This document shows, piece by piece, positions 8,105-16,480 of a DNA stretch of 64,000 nucleotides. The stretch lies in NCBI GenBank assembly GCA_023450615.1, contig JAEXGT010000016.1:14107-78106 (forward strand), read 5' to 3'. Both the position numbers and the translations under genes were made by a program. The notes below the pieces were generated by a model. It was given only the letters and a program-made list of their open reading frames with translations, was not told the origin of the DNA and made no database searches. Positions within the stretch are counted from its first letter, which is position 1; the number at the start of each line of letters is the position of its first letter. The stretch comes from Pseudomonadota bacterium. GTDB taxonomy: Bacteria > Pseudomonadota > Alphaproteobacteria > Rhizobiales > Beijerinckiaceae.

Positions 8105-8941
8105 ATGAGCCGACACGTCGTGCTGCCCTCGGGCGAAACCGTTCCAGCGCTGGGGCAGGGGACCTGGCAAATAGCCGAGAACGGGAGCAAGCGCGCTCAG
8201 GAAATCGAGGCGCTGCGTCTGGGAGTCGAGCTGGGTATGCTTCTGATCGACACGGCGGAGATGTACGGAGAAGGCGCATCGGAAAAGCTCATCGCGGAAG
8301 CGTTGGGCGTGGAGCGGGACAATCTGTTTCTCGTGAGCAAGGTCTATCCGCACAATGCGAGCCGCAAAGGTGTCATCGAGGCCTGCGAGCGAAGCCTGAA
8401 GCGGCTTAAGACGGATCGTCTCGATCTCTATCTTCTGCATTGGCGCGGGAGCGTGCCCCTGGAAGAAACCGTGGCCGGTTTCGAGGAGTTGCGCCGCAGC
8501 GGCAAGATCCGCCATTGGGGCGTCAGCAATTTCGATACGGACGACATGGAGGAGCTTTTCGAGATCGAGGACGGCGCGAATTGCGCGACGAACCAGATTC
8601 TCTACAACGTGACGCGGCGTGGGCCCGAATACGATCTGATCCCCTGGATGACAGAGCGGAAGATGCCGCTGATGGCTTATAGCCCCATCGAACAGGGACG
8701 CCTTCCGAAGGCCGGTATCCTGCATGACATCGGGCGCAGCCACGGGGCGAGTCCGTTTCAGATCGCCCTGGCCTGGCTGCTGCAGAAACCCGGCATCATT
8801 GCCATTCCCAAGGCATCGAGCGCCGCACATGTGCGCGAGAACAGGAAGGCTCTCGATATTCAACTCAGTGCTGACGAGATGAACGCCATCGATGCCGAGT
8901 TCCCCCCACCAAAGCGCAAGCGCCCGCTTGAGATGATCTGA
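8105..8941 (+). CDS. aldo/keto reductase, YeaE-like
   Basis: A 278-residue (beta/alpha)8 aldo/keto reductase. The tetrad is visible: Asp and Tyr in LIDTAEMYGEG, Lys in FLVSKVYPHNA, and His in LDLYLLHWRG. The NADPH-binding end has AIPKASSAAHVREN. The sequence closely resembles remembered E. coli YeaE (methylglyoxal reductase) through WGVSNFDTDDMEEL and YDLIPWM. It would reduce aldehydes such as methylglyoxal with NADPH, but the substrate is not shown by the sequence. No strong ribosome-binding site precedes the ATG. It stands 65 nt after the HtrA-like gene, on the same strand. Confidence 0.9.
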   Translation: MSRHVVLPSGETVPALGQGTWQIAENGSKRAQEIEALRLGVELGMLLIDTAEMYGEGASEKLIAEALGVERDNLFLVSKVYPHNASRKGVIEACERSLKRLKTDRLDLYLLHWRGSVPLEETVAGFEELRRSGKIRHWGVSNFDTDDMEELFEIEDGANCATNQILYNVTRRGPEYDLIPWMTERKMPLMAYSPIEQGRLPKAGILHDIGRSHGASPFQIALAWLLQKPGIIAIPKASSAAHVRENRKALDIQLSADEMNAIDAEFPPPKRKRPLEMI

Positions 8942-8993
8942 TCACAGGCGCTACAAGGCATCGCCATTCCATCATCAGCACAGTGCGGAACCT

Positions 8994-9827
8994 ATGATCT
9001 TTTCCAGAGCCGATGCCATGACCGTCGCGGAAATTCTCAGGAGCGTGGCGCAGGCCGAGATTCTCCCGAGATTCAAGAACCTGTCCGCCGACGCGATCCG
9101 CACGAAGACATCGCCGCTCGATCTGGTGACCGATGCGGATGAGGCGGCGGAGCGCGCTATCGAAGCCGATCTCATGAAGGCTTTTCCGAATGCCGTCGTC
9201 ATCGGCGAGGAGGGCGTGAGCCGCGATCCGAAACTCCTCGACGGTTTGGGCGATGCGGATCTCGCATTCATTCTCGATCCTGTCGACGGCACGCTGAATT
9301 TCGCGTCCGGCTTGCCTCTGTTCGGCGTCATGGCATCAGTCGTCATGAAGGGCGAGGTTGTCTGCGGCGTTATTCTCGATCCGATTTCGGATGATTGGGC
9401 CATGGCCGTGCGCGGAGAAGGCGCATGGTTGCAGCGGCCGGACGGCGGCACGCGCGACTTGAAGGTTGCCTCGCCTGTTCCGCTTGCTCAGATGGCGGGC
9501 AATGTGTCCTGGCGCTATCTGCCCGAGGCGCTTCGCTTCGTGGTGACAGGCAATTTCCCGCGCGTCGCGATGGCGGCTGATCTGAGATGCGCCGCGCATA
9601 CCTATCGCCAGATCGCGGGCGGGCACATGCATTTTGGCTTGTCGTCAAGCGTGATGCCTTGGGACCACGCCGCAGGCTGGCTGATCCACCGGGAGGCTGG
9701 CGGCTACTCCGCCCATTTCGACGGTTCACCCTATAGTCCCGTCAATCGGGGCGGGGGGCTGATCAATGCGCCTGATCGGGAAAGCTGGCTGGCGTTGCGA
9801 GAGGCTCTTCTGCCGCCTCAGTTGTGA
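8994..9827 (+). CDS. inositol monophosphatase family protein
   Basis: A 277-residue member of the Mg-dependent IMPase/FBPase-like phosphatases. It shows IGEEGV (metal-binding Glu), the signature LDPVDGTLNFASGLPLF, and the C-terminal MPWDHAAGWLIHREAGG. These supply the three-metal active site that hydrolyses phosphomonoesters. Possible roles include inositol monophosphatase, histidinol-phosphatase (HisN type) or a CysQ-like activity; nothing here decides among them. The ATG at 8994 is used, but the one at 9018 (MTVAEILRS) is plausible. Its 3' end overlaps the convergent unknown gene by 10 nt. Confidence 0.85.
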   Translation: MIFSRADAMTVAEILRSVAQAEILPRFKNLSADAIRTKTSPLDLVTDADEAAERAIEADLMKAFPNAVVIGEEGVSRDPKLLDGLGDADLAFILDPVDGTLNFASGLPLFGVMASVVMKGEVVCGVILDPISDDWAMAVRGEGAWLQRPDGGTRDLKVASPVPLAQMAGNVSWRYLPEALRFVVTGNFPRVAMAADLRCAAHTYRQIAGGHMHFGLSSSVMPWDHAAGWLIHREAGGYSAHFDGSPYSPVNRGGGLINAPDRESWLALREALLPPQL

Positions 9828-10426
9828 GAAAGCTTCGCGATCGGCTGAACGATTGCGTCGATCTCCTCGATCTTCGCTCGACGCTTCTTGCATTGACGGT
9901 CGAGCTGCCATGAACGCCCGATGGTCAAGGCAAGAATGGGAAGCGCCCAGAGATAGTTGATCGCATCGAGCAGGATCAGCGCGAGCGTGGTAATCGAGAC
10001 CAGGGATACTTCGAGCCGCCCTAATCCTTCCGTGAGCTCGTTCTTCAGGGCGAATTGCTGACGCTTGAGAAGCAGAGACACATGAGCGGGCGCCCTCGCT
10101 CCGGGAGCTGAGGCCACCGCGCGGTGCAGTTCCTGAGCGGAGGCTTGCAGCCGAACGATCTCCTCGGTGCGATCATGGGGAAGCGCAGGTGATTGAGGCG
10201 GCAGAAACGTGAACGCCCTGATCAGGCCATCGTGCAGAATCTTGGCAGCGGGAGGGACATTGTCCTGCTCAGAGCCCGGTGCGCCGAACTGGAAATGGTC
10301 CGTGATGCGGCTGCGGATCTGCGATGCGGTGTCGGATCTGACAGAAGACGCCTTTTTCCGGAAGGAAACGGCAACATGGTCCGCAATCAAGCTTTCGACC
10401 GCGATATTCGACCTTTCCGCCGACAT
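9818..10426 (-). CDS. hypothetical membrane-anchored protein
   Basis: I do not recognise this 202-residue protein. It has a polar, helix-prone N-terminal two thirds, then a hydrophobic stretch at about residues 139-170 that could form a two-helix hairpin (ITTLALILLDAINYLWALP). A very basic segment (QCKKRRAK) follows, which predicts a cytoplasmic C-terminus. The ATG at 10426 has AAGGA 6 nt upstream and is chosen over 10513. It is downstream of, and on the same strand as, the 182-residue unknown protein, so the two may form an operon. No function can be assigned. Confidence 0.6.
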   Translation of the reverse strand: MSAERSNIAVESLIADHVAVSFRKKASSVRSDTASQIRSRITDHFQFGAPGSEQDNVPPAAKILHDGLIRAFTFLPPQSPALPHDRTEEIVRLQASAQELHRAVASAPGARAPAHVSLLLKRQQFALKNELTEGLGRLEVSLVSITTLALILLDAINYLWALPILALTIGRSWQLDRQCKKRRAKIEEIDAIVQPIAKLSHN

Positions 10427-10584
10427 GAACCGTTCCTTCCGTGAGATGCCTTCTGTGGCTTCATCGCAGCAGGGCGGAGTGACGGCTCCCGCCGGATGGC
10501 TGCACCTCGTCAAGCAGCCATCCGATAATGATTCATTAAGGTTAAGCGATGCTTAAAAAGCGCGCGGCGCTTAGGAAAAACAGG

Positions 10585-11133
10585 CTATGAATCCTGTCCG
10601 GGTTCCGTATATCCCGGCACCATCTTGGCGAGGCTCTGGAGAAACGCCACCGACTCCTTGGGGCGTCCTTCCTGTTCGGCGATCTTGCTGATGTTCTGAA
10701 GGAGAGCGGCGATCTCGCCGGCCTTCGCCACGCGGCCCACCGCCAGCACATGGAAGAAAGCCGAGAATGCAACCATGACGGCTTGGTTGTGCTCTTCGAG
10801 ACGCCTGGTTTGTTCCTTCAACGCCTTGATGTCCTTCTCCTGGGCGGAAACAATATCCACCAGTGTCAGCATCTGCTCGGCTAATGTGTCGACGGAAGCG
10901 CTCATGTTTGTCGGATTGCTCTGCTCATCGGGAGGAGTGGGAGGCAAAGGTGCCGCGCTGCCTATCTGATTGCGCGCTAGCAGTCTAGACGTCGGAACGA
11001 CGCCGAGCGTCACCTCCGTGTCCTCCTCCACCGACACAGGCGGAAGGCGAGCGGCATCCGCGAGGCGCGTTGCCGTCTGCTGAAGGAGGTTGCGGATGCG
11101 ATCCTGAACGCTTGCGATCATGCCTTCATCCAA
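10585..11133 (-). CDS. hypothetical protein with a central coiled coil
   Basis: A 182-residue unknown. The N-terminus is amphipathic (VQDRIRNLLQQTATRLADAA), then comes a Pro/Thr-rich low-complexity segment (about residues 60-75). A likely coiled coil follows (about 80-118, with EKDIKALKEQTRRLEEHNQ), then a hydrophobic helix (VMVAFSAFFHVLAV). A start at 11121 is as likely as 11133. It lies between serA (48 nt upstream, same strand) and the membrane-anchored unknown gene. The long charged helix suggests a protein-protein contact role, but that is a guess. Confidence 0.55.
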   Translation of the reverse strand: MDEGMIASVQDRIRNLLQQTATRLADAARLPPVSVEEDTEVTLGVVPTSRLLARNQIGSAAPLPPTPPDEQSNPTNMSASVDTLAEQMLTLVDIVSAQEKDIKALKEQTRRLEEHNQAVMVAFSAFFHVLAVGRVAKAGEIAALLQNISKIAEQEGRPKESVAFLQSLAKMVPGYTEPGQDS

Positions 11134-11181
11134 GCACGGCTTCGCGCTTTAGAAAAGTGCGGTGCTTGGACGTATTGCCGA

Positions 11182-12429
11182 TCATCCGAGCGCATAGAGC
11201 AGGCGAGCGCGGATCGTGCCTTCCAGGGCACGGATCTCGTGCAGCGTTTCGCGGCTATGCTCGGGCTGTCCCTCGACCTCGATCACCACATAGCCCATCT
11301 CGCCATCGGTCTGCAGGTGCTGCGCCGTGATATTGAGGCCACGCGCCGAGAAAACCTGATTGAGGCGGCCGAGCATGCCGGGAACGTTGCGGTGCACATG
11401 GATGTAGCGCGTGCCGGTGGCGCGTGAGGAAAGCTGGACCTGCGGGAAGTTCACCGCTCCGATGGTCGATCCGACATCGGAATAATCGATCAGCTTTCTG
11501 GCGACTTCGGCGCCGATGCGCTCTTGCGCCTCTTCCGTGGAACCGCCAATATGCGGTGTCAGAATAACGTTGTCGAGGCCCTGAAGGGGCGTCACGAAAC
11601 GCTCCTTGTTGGATGCTGGCTCGACAGTGAACACGTCCACGGCGGCACCGCGCAGATGGCCGCTCTTCAGGGCTTCCGCGAGAGCGTCGAGATCGACGAC
11701 CGTGCCGCGGCTGTTGTTGATGAGATAGGCGCCCTTCTTCATGGCGGCGAGTTCGCCCGCGCCGATCATGCCATGGGTCGCGGGTGTTTCGGGAACATGC
11801 AGGCTGACCACATCGCTCTGGCCCAACAGGTCGTGCAGGCTGTCCGCTGGTTCCGTGTTGCCGTGGCGAAGCTTGTCGGTTTGATCGTAGAAGATCACGC
11901 GCATGCCCATGGACTCGGCAAGATACGAAAGCTGCGAGCCGATATTGCCGTAGCCCACGATGCCGAGCGTCTTGCCGCGCACCTCATGGCTGTCGATGGC
12001 GGATTTGTCCCAGCCGCCCGCGTGAGCCGCCGCGGATTTCGGAAAGACGCGGCGCAACAGCATGACAATCTCGCCGACGACGAGCTCGGCGACGCTGCGG
12101 GTGTTTGAGAAAGGGGCGTTGAAGACGGGGATGGCGGCCTGACGGGCCGCTTCCAGATCGACCTGGTTCGTCCCCACGCTGAAGCAGCCGACGGCGATGA
12201 GGCGGTTTGCGGCGTCGATCACTTCGCGGGTCAGCTGAGTTCGGGAGCGGATGCCGAGAATGTGCACCCCCTGCAGGGCCTCGATCAGGTCCTTCTCGTC
12301 GAGGGCGGTCTTCAGATAGGTGATGTTCGTATAACCCGCCGACCGGATCATCTCGACGGCGCTCTCGTTCACTCCTTCGAGCAGAAGCACCCGGATCTTG
12401 TCTTTCTGGAGAGAGAATTGCTCGGCCAT
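11182..12429 (-). CDS. serA: D-3-phosphoglycerate dehydrogenase with ACT domain
   Basis: A 415-residue enzyme oxidising 3-phosphoglycerate to 3-phosphohydroxypyruvate, the first step of serine synthesis. It has the NAD-binding motif GIVGYGNIGSQLSYLAESMG, the catalytic Arg region NNSRGTVVDLD, and the catalytic His in ILTPHIGGSTEEAQ. A C-terminal ACT domain (about residues 340-410, NVPGMLGRLNQVFSARG) normally binds serine for feedback inhibition. It is the short E. coli-like form. The ATG at 12429 has GGAGA before it, but the frame stays open for 44 more codons to a stronger ribosome-binding site. serC, a common partner, is not adjacent. Confidence 0.94.
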   Translation of the reverse strand: MAEQFSLQKDKIRVLLLEGVNESAVEMIRSAGYTNITYLKTALDEKDLIEALQGVHILGIRSRTQLTREVIDAANRLIAVGCFSVGTNQVDLEAARQAAIPVFNAPFSNTRSVAELVVGEIVMLLRRVFPKSAAAHAGGWDKSAIDSHEVRGKTLGIVGYGNIGSQLSYLAESMGMRVIFYDQTDKLRHGNTEPADSLHDLLGQSDVVSLHVPETPATHGMIGAGELAAMKKGAYLINNSRGTVVDLDALAEALKSGHLRGAAVDVFTVEPASNKERFVTPLQGLDNVILTPHIGGSTEEAQERIGAEVARKLIDYSDVGSTIGAVNFPQVQLSSRATGTRYIHVHRNVPGMLGRLNQVFSARGLNITAQHLQTDGEMGYVVIEVEGQPEHSRETLHEIRALEGTIRARLLYALG

Positions 12430-12568
12430 ATCGTCTCCGTTCACCCGCCCGGCCGCTCCTCTTTCAGGTTGCGCCGGCAGGGGCTTTTCATGCTCCCCGG
12501 TCAGTGCCCCAAGCCGATGGGGCTCCGCAAGGGGGAGGCCTCTCAAAGGAGTCATTTTCATACCTCCT
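12430..12568 (-). promoter_or_regulatory. structured serA leader with strong Shine-Dalgarno and in-frame upstream start codons
   Basis: On the minus strand AGGAGGT (12562-12568) precedes two ATGs, at 12561 and 12555; the second has ideal 6-nt spacing. The frame runs straight into serA with no stop. The same RNA can fold: bases 12545-12551 pair with 12456-12464, and inside are two GC-rich hairpins (one with GCCCCA and TGGGGC arms, one with CCGGGG opposed by CCCC and CCGG). It may be a riboswitch-like or attenuating leader, or a true N-terminal extension. I could not match it to a known riboswitch class. Confidence 0.45.
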
Positions 12569-12641
12569 ATGCGTCCCCGCCGCCCAGGGGTTTGAGCGTA
12601 TCTTGAGTCAATCCGGTTGCTCGGGCGATCGGTCAGAAAGG

Positions 12642-12684
12642 CGGGAGCCGGTGCCGGATGTACGCACGGCTCCCGTTCTTTTTT
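12642..12684 (+). terminator. Rho-independent terminator facing right, with no rightward gene before it
   Basis: A perfect nine-base inverted repeat CGGGAGCCG / CGGCTCCCG (12642-12650 and 12667-12675) has a 16-nt loop and is followed by TTCTTTTTT. The T run is only on the plus strand. The nearest plus-strand gene upstream ends at 9827, so this either ends an unannotated RNA starting near 12570-12630 or attenuates the EEP gene at 12835. Confidence 0.75.
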
Positions 12685-12834
12685 GCGAAAACCGCCACTT
12701 TTCGGCGCTCTCCAAGACCCCAGCCGAACATTCGAGTGTGGCCTTGTCCATGGAAACCATGTGCCTTTCAGGGGTTAGTGCTGCTGAGGCTGCCGTTCCG
12801 CAGCTTGTGTCATTCGCCCATGAAAGGAGGCCAT

Positions 12835-13608
12835 GTGCCACGGATACTGACCTATAACGTGCGCCGCTGTCTTGGAACGGACGGGCGGCTCTCTCCGGGG
12901 CGCATTGCCGATGTGATCGCAGCCTATGAGCCCGACGTGGTGGCCCTCCAGGAACTCGACGTCAGGCGCGCCCGCACCGGGGGCATCGATCAGGCGCACG
13001 CCATCGCCCAAGCTCTCGGCATGCAGATGCATTTCCATGCCAGCCTTCGCGTCGTGGAGGAGGAATACGGCAACGCTATCCTGACTCATCGCCCCTCGCG
13101 CTTGGTCAAAGCAGGACCCTTGCCGGGCCGGACGGGCCGTTCGGCTCCTGAGCCGCGAGGAGCCCTATGGGCCTCGGTCAATCTCGGCGGTACGGATGTG
13201 CAAGTGATCACGACCCATCTGGGTCTGCGTCGATCCGAGCGGCTGATGCAGGTGGATTGCCTTCTCGGCCCGCAATGGCTCGGTCATCCGGCCTGCCGTG
13301 AGCCGGTGATCCTGCTGGGGGATTTCAACGCCTCTCCCCGGTCCCGGGCATTCCAGCGCCTTGCTTCGCGTCTTCGGGATGCCCAAGCGGCCATGCCACA
13401 CCAGCGGGCCAAGTGCACTTTCCCTTCCCGGATGCCGGTGCTGCGGATCGATCATGCCTTCGTCAGCCGCTCGGTCCATGTGGTCCGGGTGGAGTCCGTG
13501 CGCTCGCCGATGGCCCGCGCCGCGTCGGACCATCTGCCTCTCATGATCGAGTTCCAGGTCATGCCCGTCAAAGGGCACAAGGCCGGGGTGGAGCAGATGC
13601 ACGAATAG
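12835..13608 (+). CDS. endonuclease/exonuclease/phosphatase (EEP) family protein, YbhP-like
   Basis: A 257-residue EEP-fold hydrolase. It has ILTYNVRRC at the N-terminus, the metal-binding Glu in VVALQELDVRR, ILLGDFNASPRS, RIDHAFVS, and the terminal ASDHLPLMIEF, which complete the Mg-dependent active site. The family cleaves phosphodiester bonds in nucleic acids or lipids. Neighbours match the E. coli ybhP-clsB-ybhN set, so a phospholipid-linked role is likely. The start is probably GTG at 12835, preceded by AAGGAGG at ideal distance; an in-frame ATG at 12820 overlaps that site. The open frame reaches 12658 but that part is not conserved-looking. Confidence 0.86.
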   Translation: MPRILTYNVRRCLGTDGRLSPGRIADVIAAYEPDVVALQELDVRRARTGGIDQAHAIAQALGMQMHFHASLRVVEEEYGNAILTHRPSRLVKAGPLPGRTGRSAPEPRGALWASVNLGGTDVQVITTHLGLRRSERLMQVDCLLGPQWLGHPACREPVILLGDFNASPRSRAFQRLASRLRDAQAAMPHQRAKCTFPSRMPVLRIDHAFVSRSVHVVRVESVRSPMARAASDHLPLMIEFQVMPVKGHKAGVEQMHE

Positions 13609-13708
13609 GAACGGAACCGCCACGCATCCGGATCGCTTGTCGTAGGCAGATATTGACAGAGAGGGACGGCAGGCTTTGCCGCGTGCCGTTCACGCTACAG
13701 GAGAAGGA

Positions 13709-14656
13709 ATGCGGAAGATCTGGAAGCCCTTGATCGCGGTTGCCGCCATCGGCCTCGCAGCTTTTCTGCTCTACCGCACGCTCAGTCGCTACAGCATGGA
13801 CGAGTTGTTCGCGGCGGTGTCCGCCATTCCCGCCGCGCGCCTAGCTGCGGCAGGCGGCTTTGCCGCCGCGAGTTACGTGTGTCTCAGCGGTTTCGATTAT
13901 CTCGCCCTGCGCTATGTCGGCAGGCCGCTGCCCTATTACAAAGCCGCATGGGCCTCCTTCACCAGCCTCTCCATCGGCCACAATATCGGCCTTGCCTTCC
14001 TGAGCAGCGGCGCCGTGCGCTATCGGTTCTACACACGCTGGGGCTTGAGCGCCGAACAGGTGGCGAAGGTCATCGTCTTCTGCGGCACCACCGTGGGGCT
14101 TGGCCTCATGGTGCTCGGCGGCGCGGCGCTGCTGTTGCGCACTGGCCTTGCGGTCGAGATCACGGGCCTGTCCCGCGCCGTCGTGATCGCGCTCGGCGCT
14201 GCCTGCCTGGCATTACCCGCGATCTATCTCCTGCTCTCTGCCTTTGTGCGGAAGTCGCTCAAGCTCTGGCGCTGGGAACTCGACATGCCGCCCTTGAGCC
14301 TAGCCGTGGGCCAGGTGATCATCGGCTCCGTCAATTTCGCCTGCGTTGCCGCATGTCTTCATCAGGCTCTCGCCGCCGTCACGGATGTCGCCTATGTGGG
14401 CGTGGCCTCGGTTTACGTGATCGCCAACACGACGGCTCTCATCAGCCACGTGCCGGGCGGTCTTGGGGTCATCGAGAGCGTGGTGATGTATCTTCTGCCC
14501 GGTCAGGATCTGATCGGGCCGCTTCTGGTGTTCCGGTTCGTCTACTTCCTGATCCCGCTCTGCATCGGCATCGTCGTCTTCCTGCTCACGGAACTGTTCT
14601 ATCGCCGCAAAAGCCACACGCACGCGGGAATGACCCAGGCTCCCGCGAGAGCCTGA
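13709..14656 (+). CDS. UPF0104 / lysylphosphatidylglycerol synthase TM-region family membrane protein, YbhN-like
   Basis: A 315-residue polytopic membrane protein with about eight helices. It carries the family stretch WASFTSLSIGHNIGLAFLSSG and the later ISHVPGGLGVIESVV motif (the PGGLG hallmark of the MprF-like flippase domain and UPF0104). It lacks the cytoplasmic lysyl-transferase domain, so it is not a full MprF. The ATG at 13709 has AGGAGAAGGA before it and is preferred to 13676. It lies 100 nt after the EEP gene and is convergent with the phospholipase D gene; stop codons are back to back at 14656/14657. A lipid-translocation role is inferred from family. Confidence 0.85.
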   Translation: MRKIWKPLIAVAAIGLAAFLLYRTLSRYSMDELFAAVSAIPAARLAAAGGFAAASYVCLSGFDYLALRYVGRPLPYYKAAWASFTSLSIGHNIGLAFLSSGAVRYRFYTRWGLSAEQVAKVIVFCGTTVGLGLMVLGGAALLLRTGLAVEITGLSRAVVIALGAACLALPAIYLLLSAFVRKSLKLWRWELDMPPLSLAVGQVIIGSVNFACVAACLHQALAAVTDVAYVGVASVYVIANTTALISHVPGGLGVIESVVMYLLPGQDLIGPLLVFRFVYFLIPLCIGIVVFLLTELFYRRKSHTHAGMTQAPARA

Positions 14657-16162
14657 TCACTCGTTGGGGCGCTTCAGGAACCGGAGCGGCTCGAACGGCT
14701 CCAGCGGATCGAGAAGGCCTGTGCCCACGGCGGGCTCCATGGGGCCCTCATCGAACATGGCATCGAAGACATGCAGGCGACGGTCGTTGCCGTTCAACTG
14801 TTCGATGGCCTTGACCAGCGATCCGCCTTCCTTCGAGACGATATGGGAGAAAATCTCCGGCTCCACTCCAAGATGTTCCGCCAGAAGGCGATCACGCAGG
14901 CGGAGAATGGTTCGGCGCATCTCGTCATTGGTGGACTCGATGGCGAGATCGCATTCCGTATCCAGGCCGATGGAACGGTTGTTCAGGTTCGACGATCCGA
15001 TGCGCAGAAACGCATCGTCCACGATGATCAGCTTGGAGTGGATGAGAACCTGACAGAATCCTTCCTTTGCCGGTACCACGGGATAATAGGCCCTGAGCCG
15101 GTTGTAACGGTCCGCCTTGCGCAGGCGGCGGATGAGCCGGTCCCGGTTCGTGCCCATGACCTTCTTTTCAGCCCAGCCATGCGATTCATGCGTTTGGATG
15201 ACGATGATCTCGGGGCCATCGGGATCGGCAAGGCGCTGTTCCAGAACGTCGCCGATGCACGGCGCCGTCATGTACTGGGCCTCGATGTAGATCGATTTCC
15301 GCGCTGCGGAGAGGGCGTCGAGGTTGAGCGCCGCCGCCTCCTGCACGGCGCATTGCTCGCCCCAGGCCGGATAGGTGCGTGCAATGGCGACGGGAGCATT
15401 CGTGAAATCGGGAGAGAGGTTCTCGGGCCACGGATCCAGCGCAGGCCGGGGCTGGCAGGAGATCTCCTCGCCGGTCGCCAGCCGCCAGCGCTCATAGGCC
15501 AGCTCGGATATGGAATGGGCGGCAGGTCCCGTGACGACCATCTGCACGTCGTGGACTGGCTCGTAGATCGTGCCGTCCTCCCGTAGCCGATAGGGGTTGT
15601 CGCAGGAATGCTCGTTCGTGTCCCACCGCCGGACGGTGAGGTCCATGCCGCCGACGAAGGCAAGGCTGTCGTCGATGCAGACGATCTTCTGATGATGCGC
15701 GGCATAGAGCGGATGGTGCTTGTCGAGACGGATCTGAAGGCGAGGGTGGTTCTGCCACTCGGCGCCGAAGATCAACGGCCCCGGAGCGCCAGGGGCATGC
15801 ACGACGGCGACGCTCCAGACAAGAACGCGTATTTCTAGTTCCGGCCTCTCTTCCACAAGCGAGCGGAGGAGAGGGCCAAGGGGAGGCGATGCTTCGGAAT
15901 CGACATGAGGACGCAAGCGGATGCTGCCATCGAAATCCCATCCGATGATCATGATCGAGCGTTGCGCTTTGCGCAGGGCAGCTTCCAGCTGTGTGAAGTA
16001 TTCTTCGCCGTCGATGAGGACGGCGGCCTTCTCCGCGGGCACGGCGCGCCAGCAATTGCTGCCGGGCCGCAGGATAGGGCGCATGGTCATGCGTGCCGGC
16101 TCGAAGCCTGCGGCGCATCCGGCCAACCCGTTCGTTTCATCAAGAAAATGCACGTTGCTCAT
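14657..16162 (-). CDS. phospholipase D family protein, cardiolipin synthase (ClsB)-like
   Basis: A 501-residue protein with two HKD motifs: AHHQKIVCIDDSLAFVGGMD and IHSKLIIVDDAFLRIGSSNL. Both have His, Lys and Asp, so transphosphatidylation or phosphodiesterase activity is expected. No clear N-terminal membrane helices are visible, which fits ClsB/YbhO or soluble PLD more than ClsA. The start at 16162 (MSNVHFLDE) is preferred to 16204. Gene context with an EEP protein and a YbhN-like protein repeats the E. coli ybhN-clsB-ybhP neighbourhood, supporting cardiolipin or phosphatidylglycerol metabolism. Confidence 0.87.
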   Translation of the reverse strand: MSNVHFLDETNGLAGCAAGFEPARMTMRPILRPGSNCWRAVPAEKAAVLIDGEEYFTQLEAALRKAQRSIMIIGWDFDGSIRLRPHVDSEASPPLGPLLRSLVEERPELEIRVLVWSVAVVHAPGAPGPLIFGAEWQNHPRLQIRLDKHHPLYAAHHQKIVCIDDSLAFVGGMDLTVRRWDTNEHSCDNPYRLREDGTIYEPVHDVQMVVTGPAAHSISELAYERWRLATGEEISCQPRPALDPWPENLSPDFTNAPVAIARTYPAWGEQCAVQEAAALNLDALSAARKSIYIEAQYMTAPCIGDVLEQRLADPDGPEIIVIQTHESHGWAEKKVMGTNRDRLIRRLRKADRYNRLRAYYPVVPAKEGFCQVLIHSKLIIVDDAFLRIGSSNLNNRSIGLDTECDLAIESTNDEMRRTILRLRDRLLAEHLGVEPEIFSHIVSKEGGSLVKAIEQLNGNDRRLHVFDAMFDEGPMEPAVGTGLLDPLEPFEPLRFLKRPNE

Positions 16163-16424
16163 GGTCGTGAGAGAACTGCATCGGCAACTCTGGAATGAAG
16201 CCAAGGTTCCCTGGTTCCGGGATATTGTAACCGGGCCGTGTCGGGGCTTTCGCCTGCGCTCAAAATTTAATCCGCGAATGAGGCCGAAAACCTCAAGCTT
16301 GCGACGGCCTAGCCGTTGTCATTCGCCGCGACCGCCTAATAACTTATGCAGATTGCGGACATTGAATAAGCCGCCCTGCGGTGGCGAACGGTTCATCGCT
16401 GCCGAGCCAGGGTGACGCGAGGAT
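16163..16424. other. intergenic region between the phospholipase D gene and the DUF2934 frame
   Basis: I see no open frame with family resemblance and no RNA gene here. It must hold the divergent promoter of the phospholipase D gene and whatever drives the DUF2934 frame. Confidence 0.5.
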
Positions 16425-16480
16425 AAAAGGGTGATGATGACAAGCAGCTTGAGCAAAGAATCCGGGAGCGGGCATACGAA

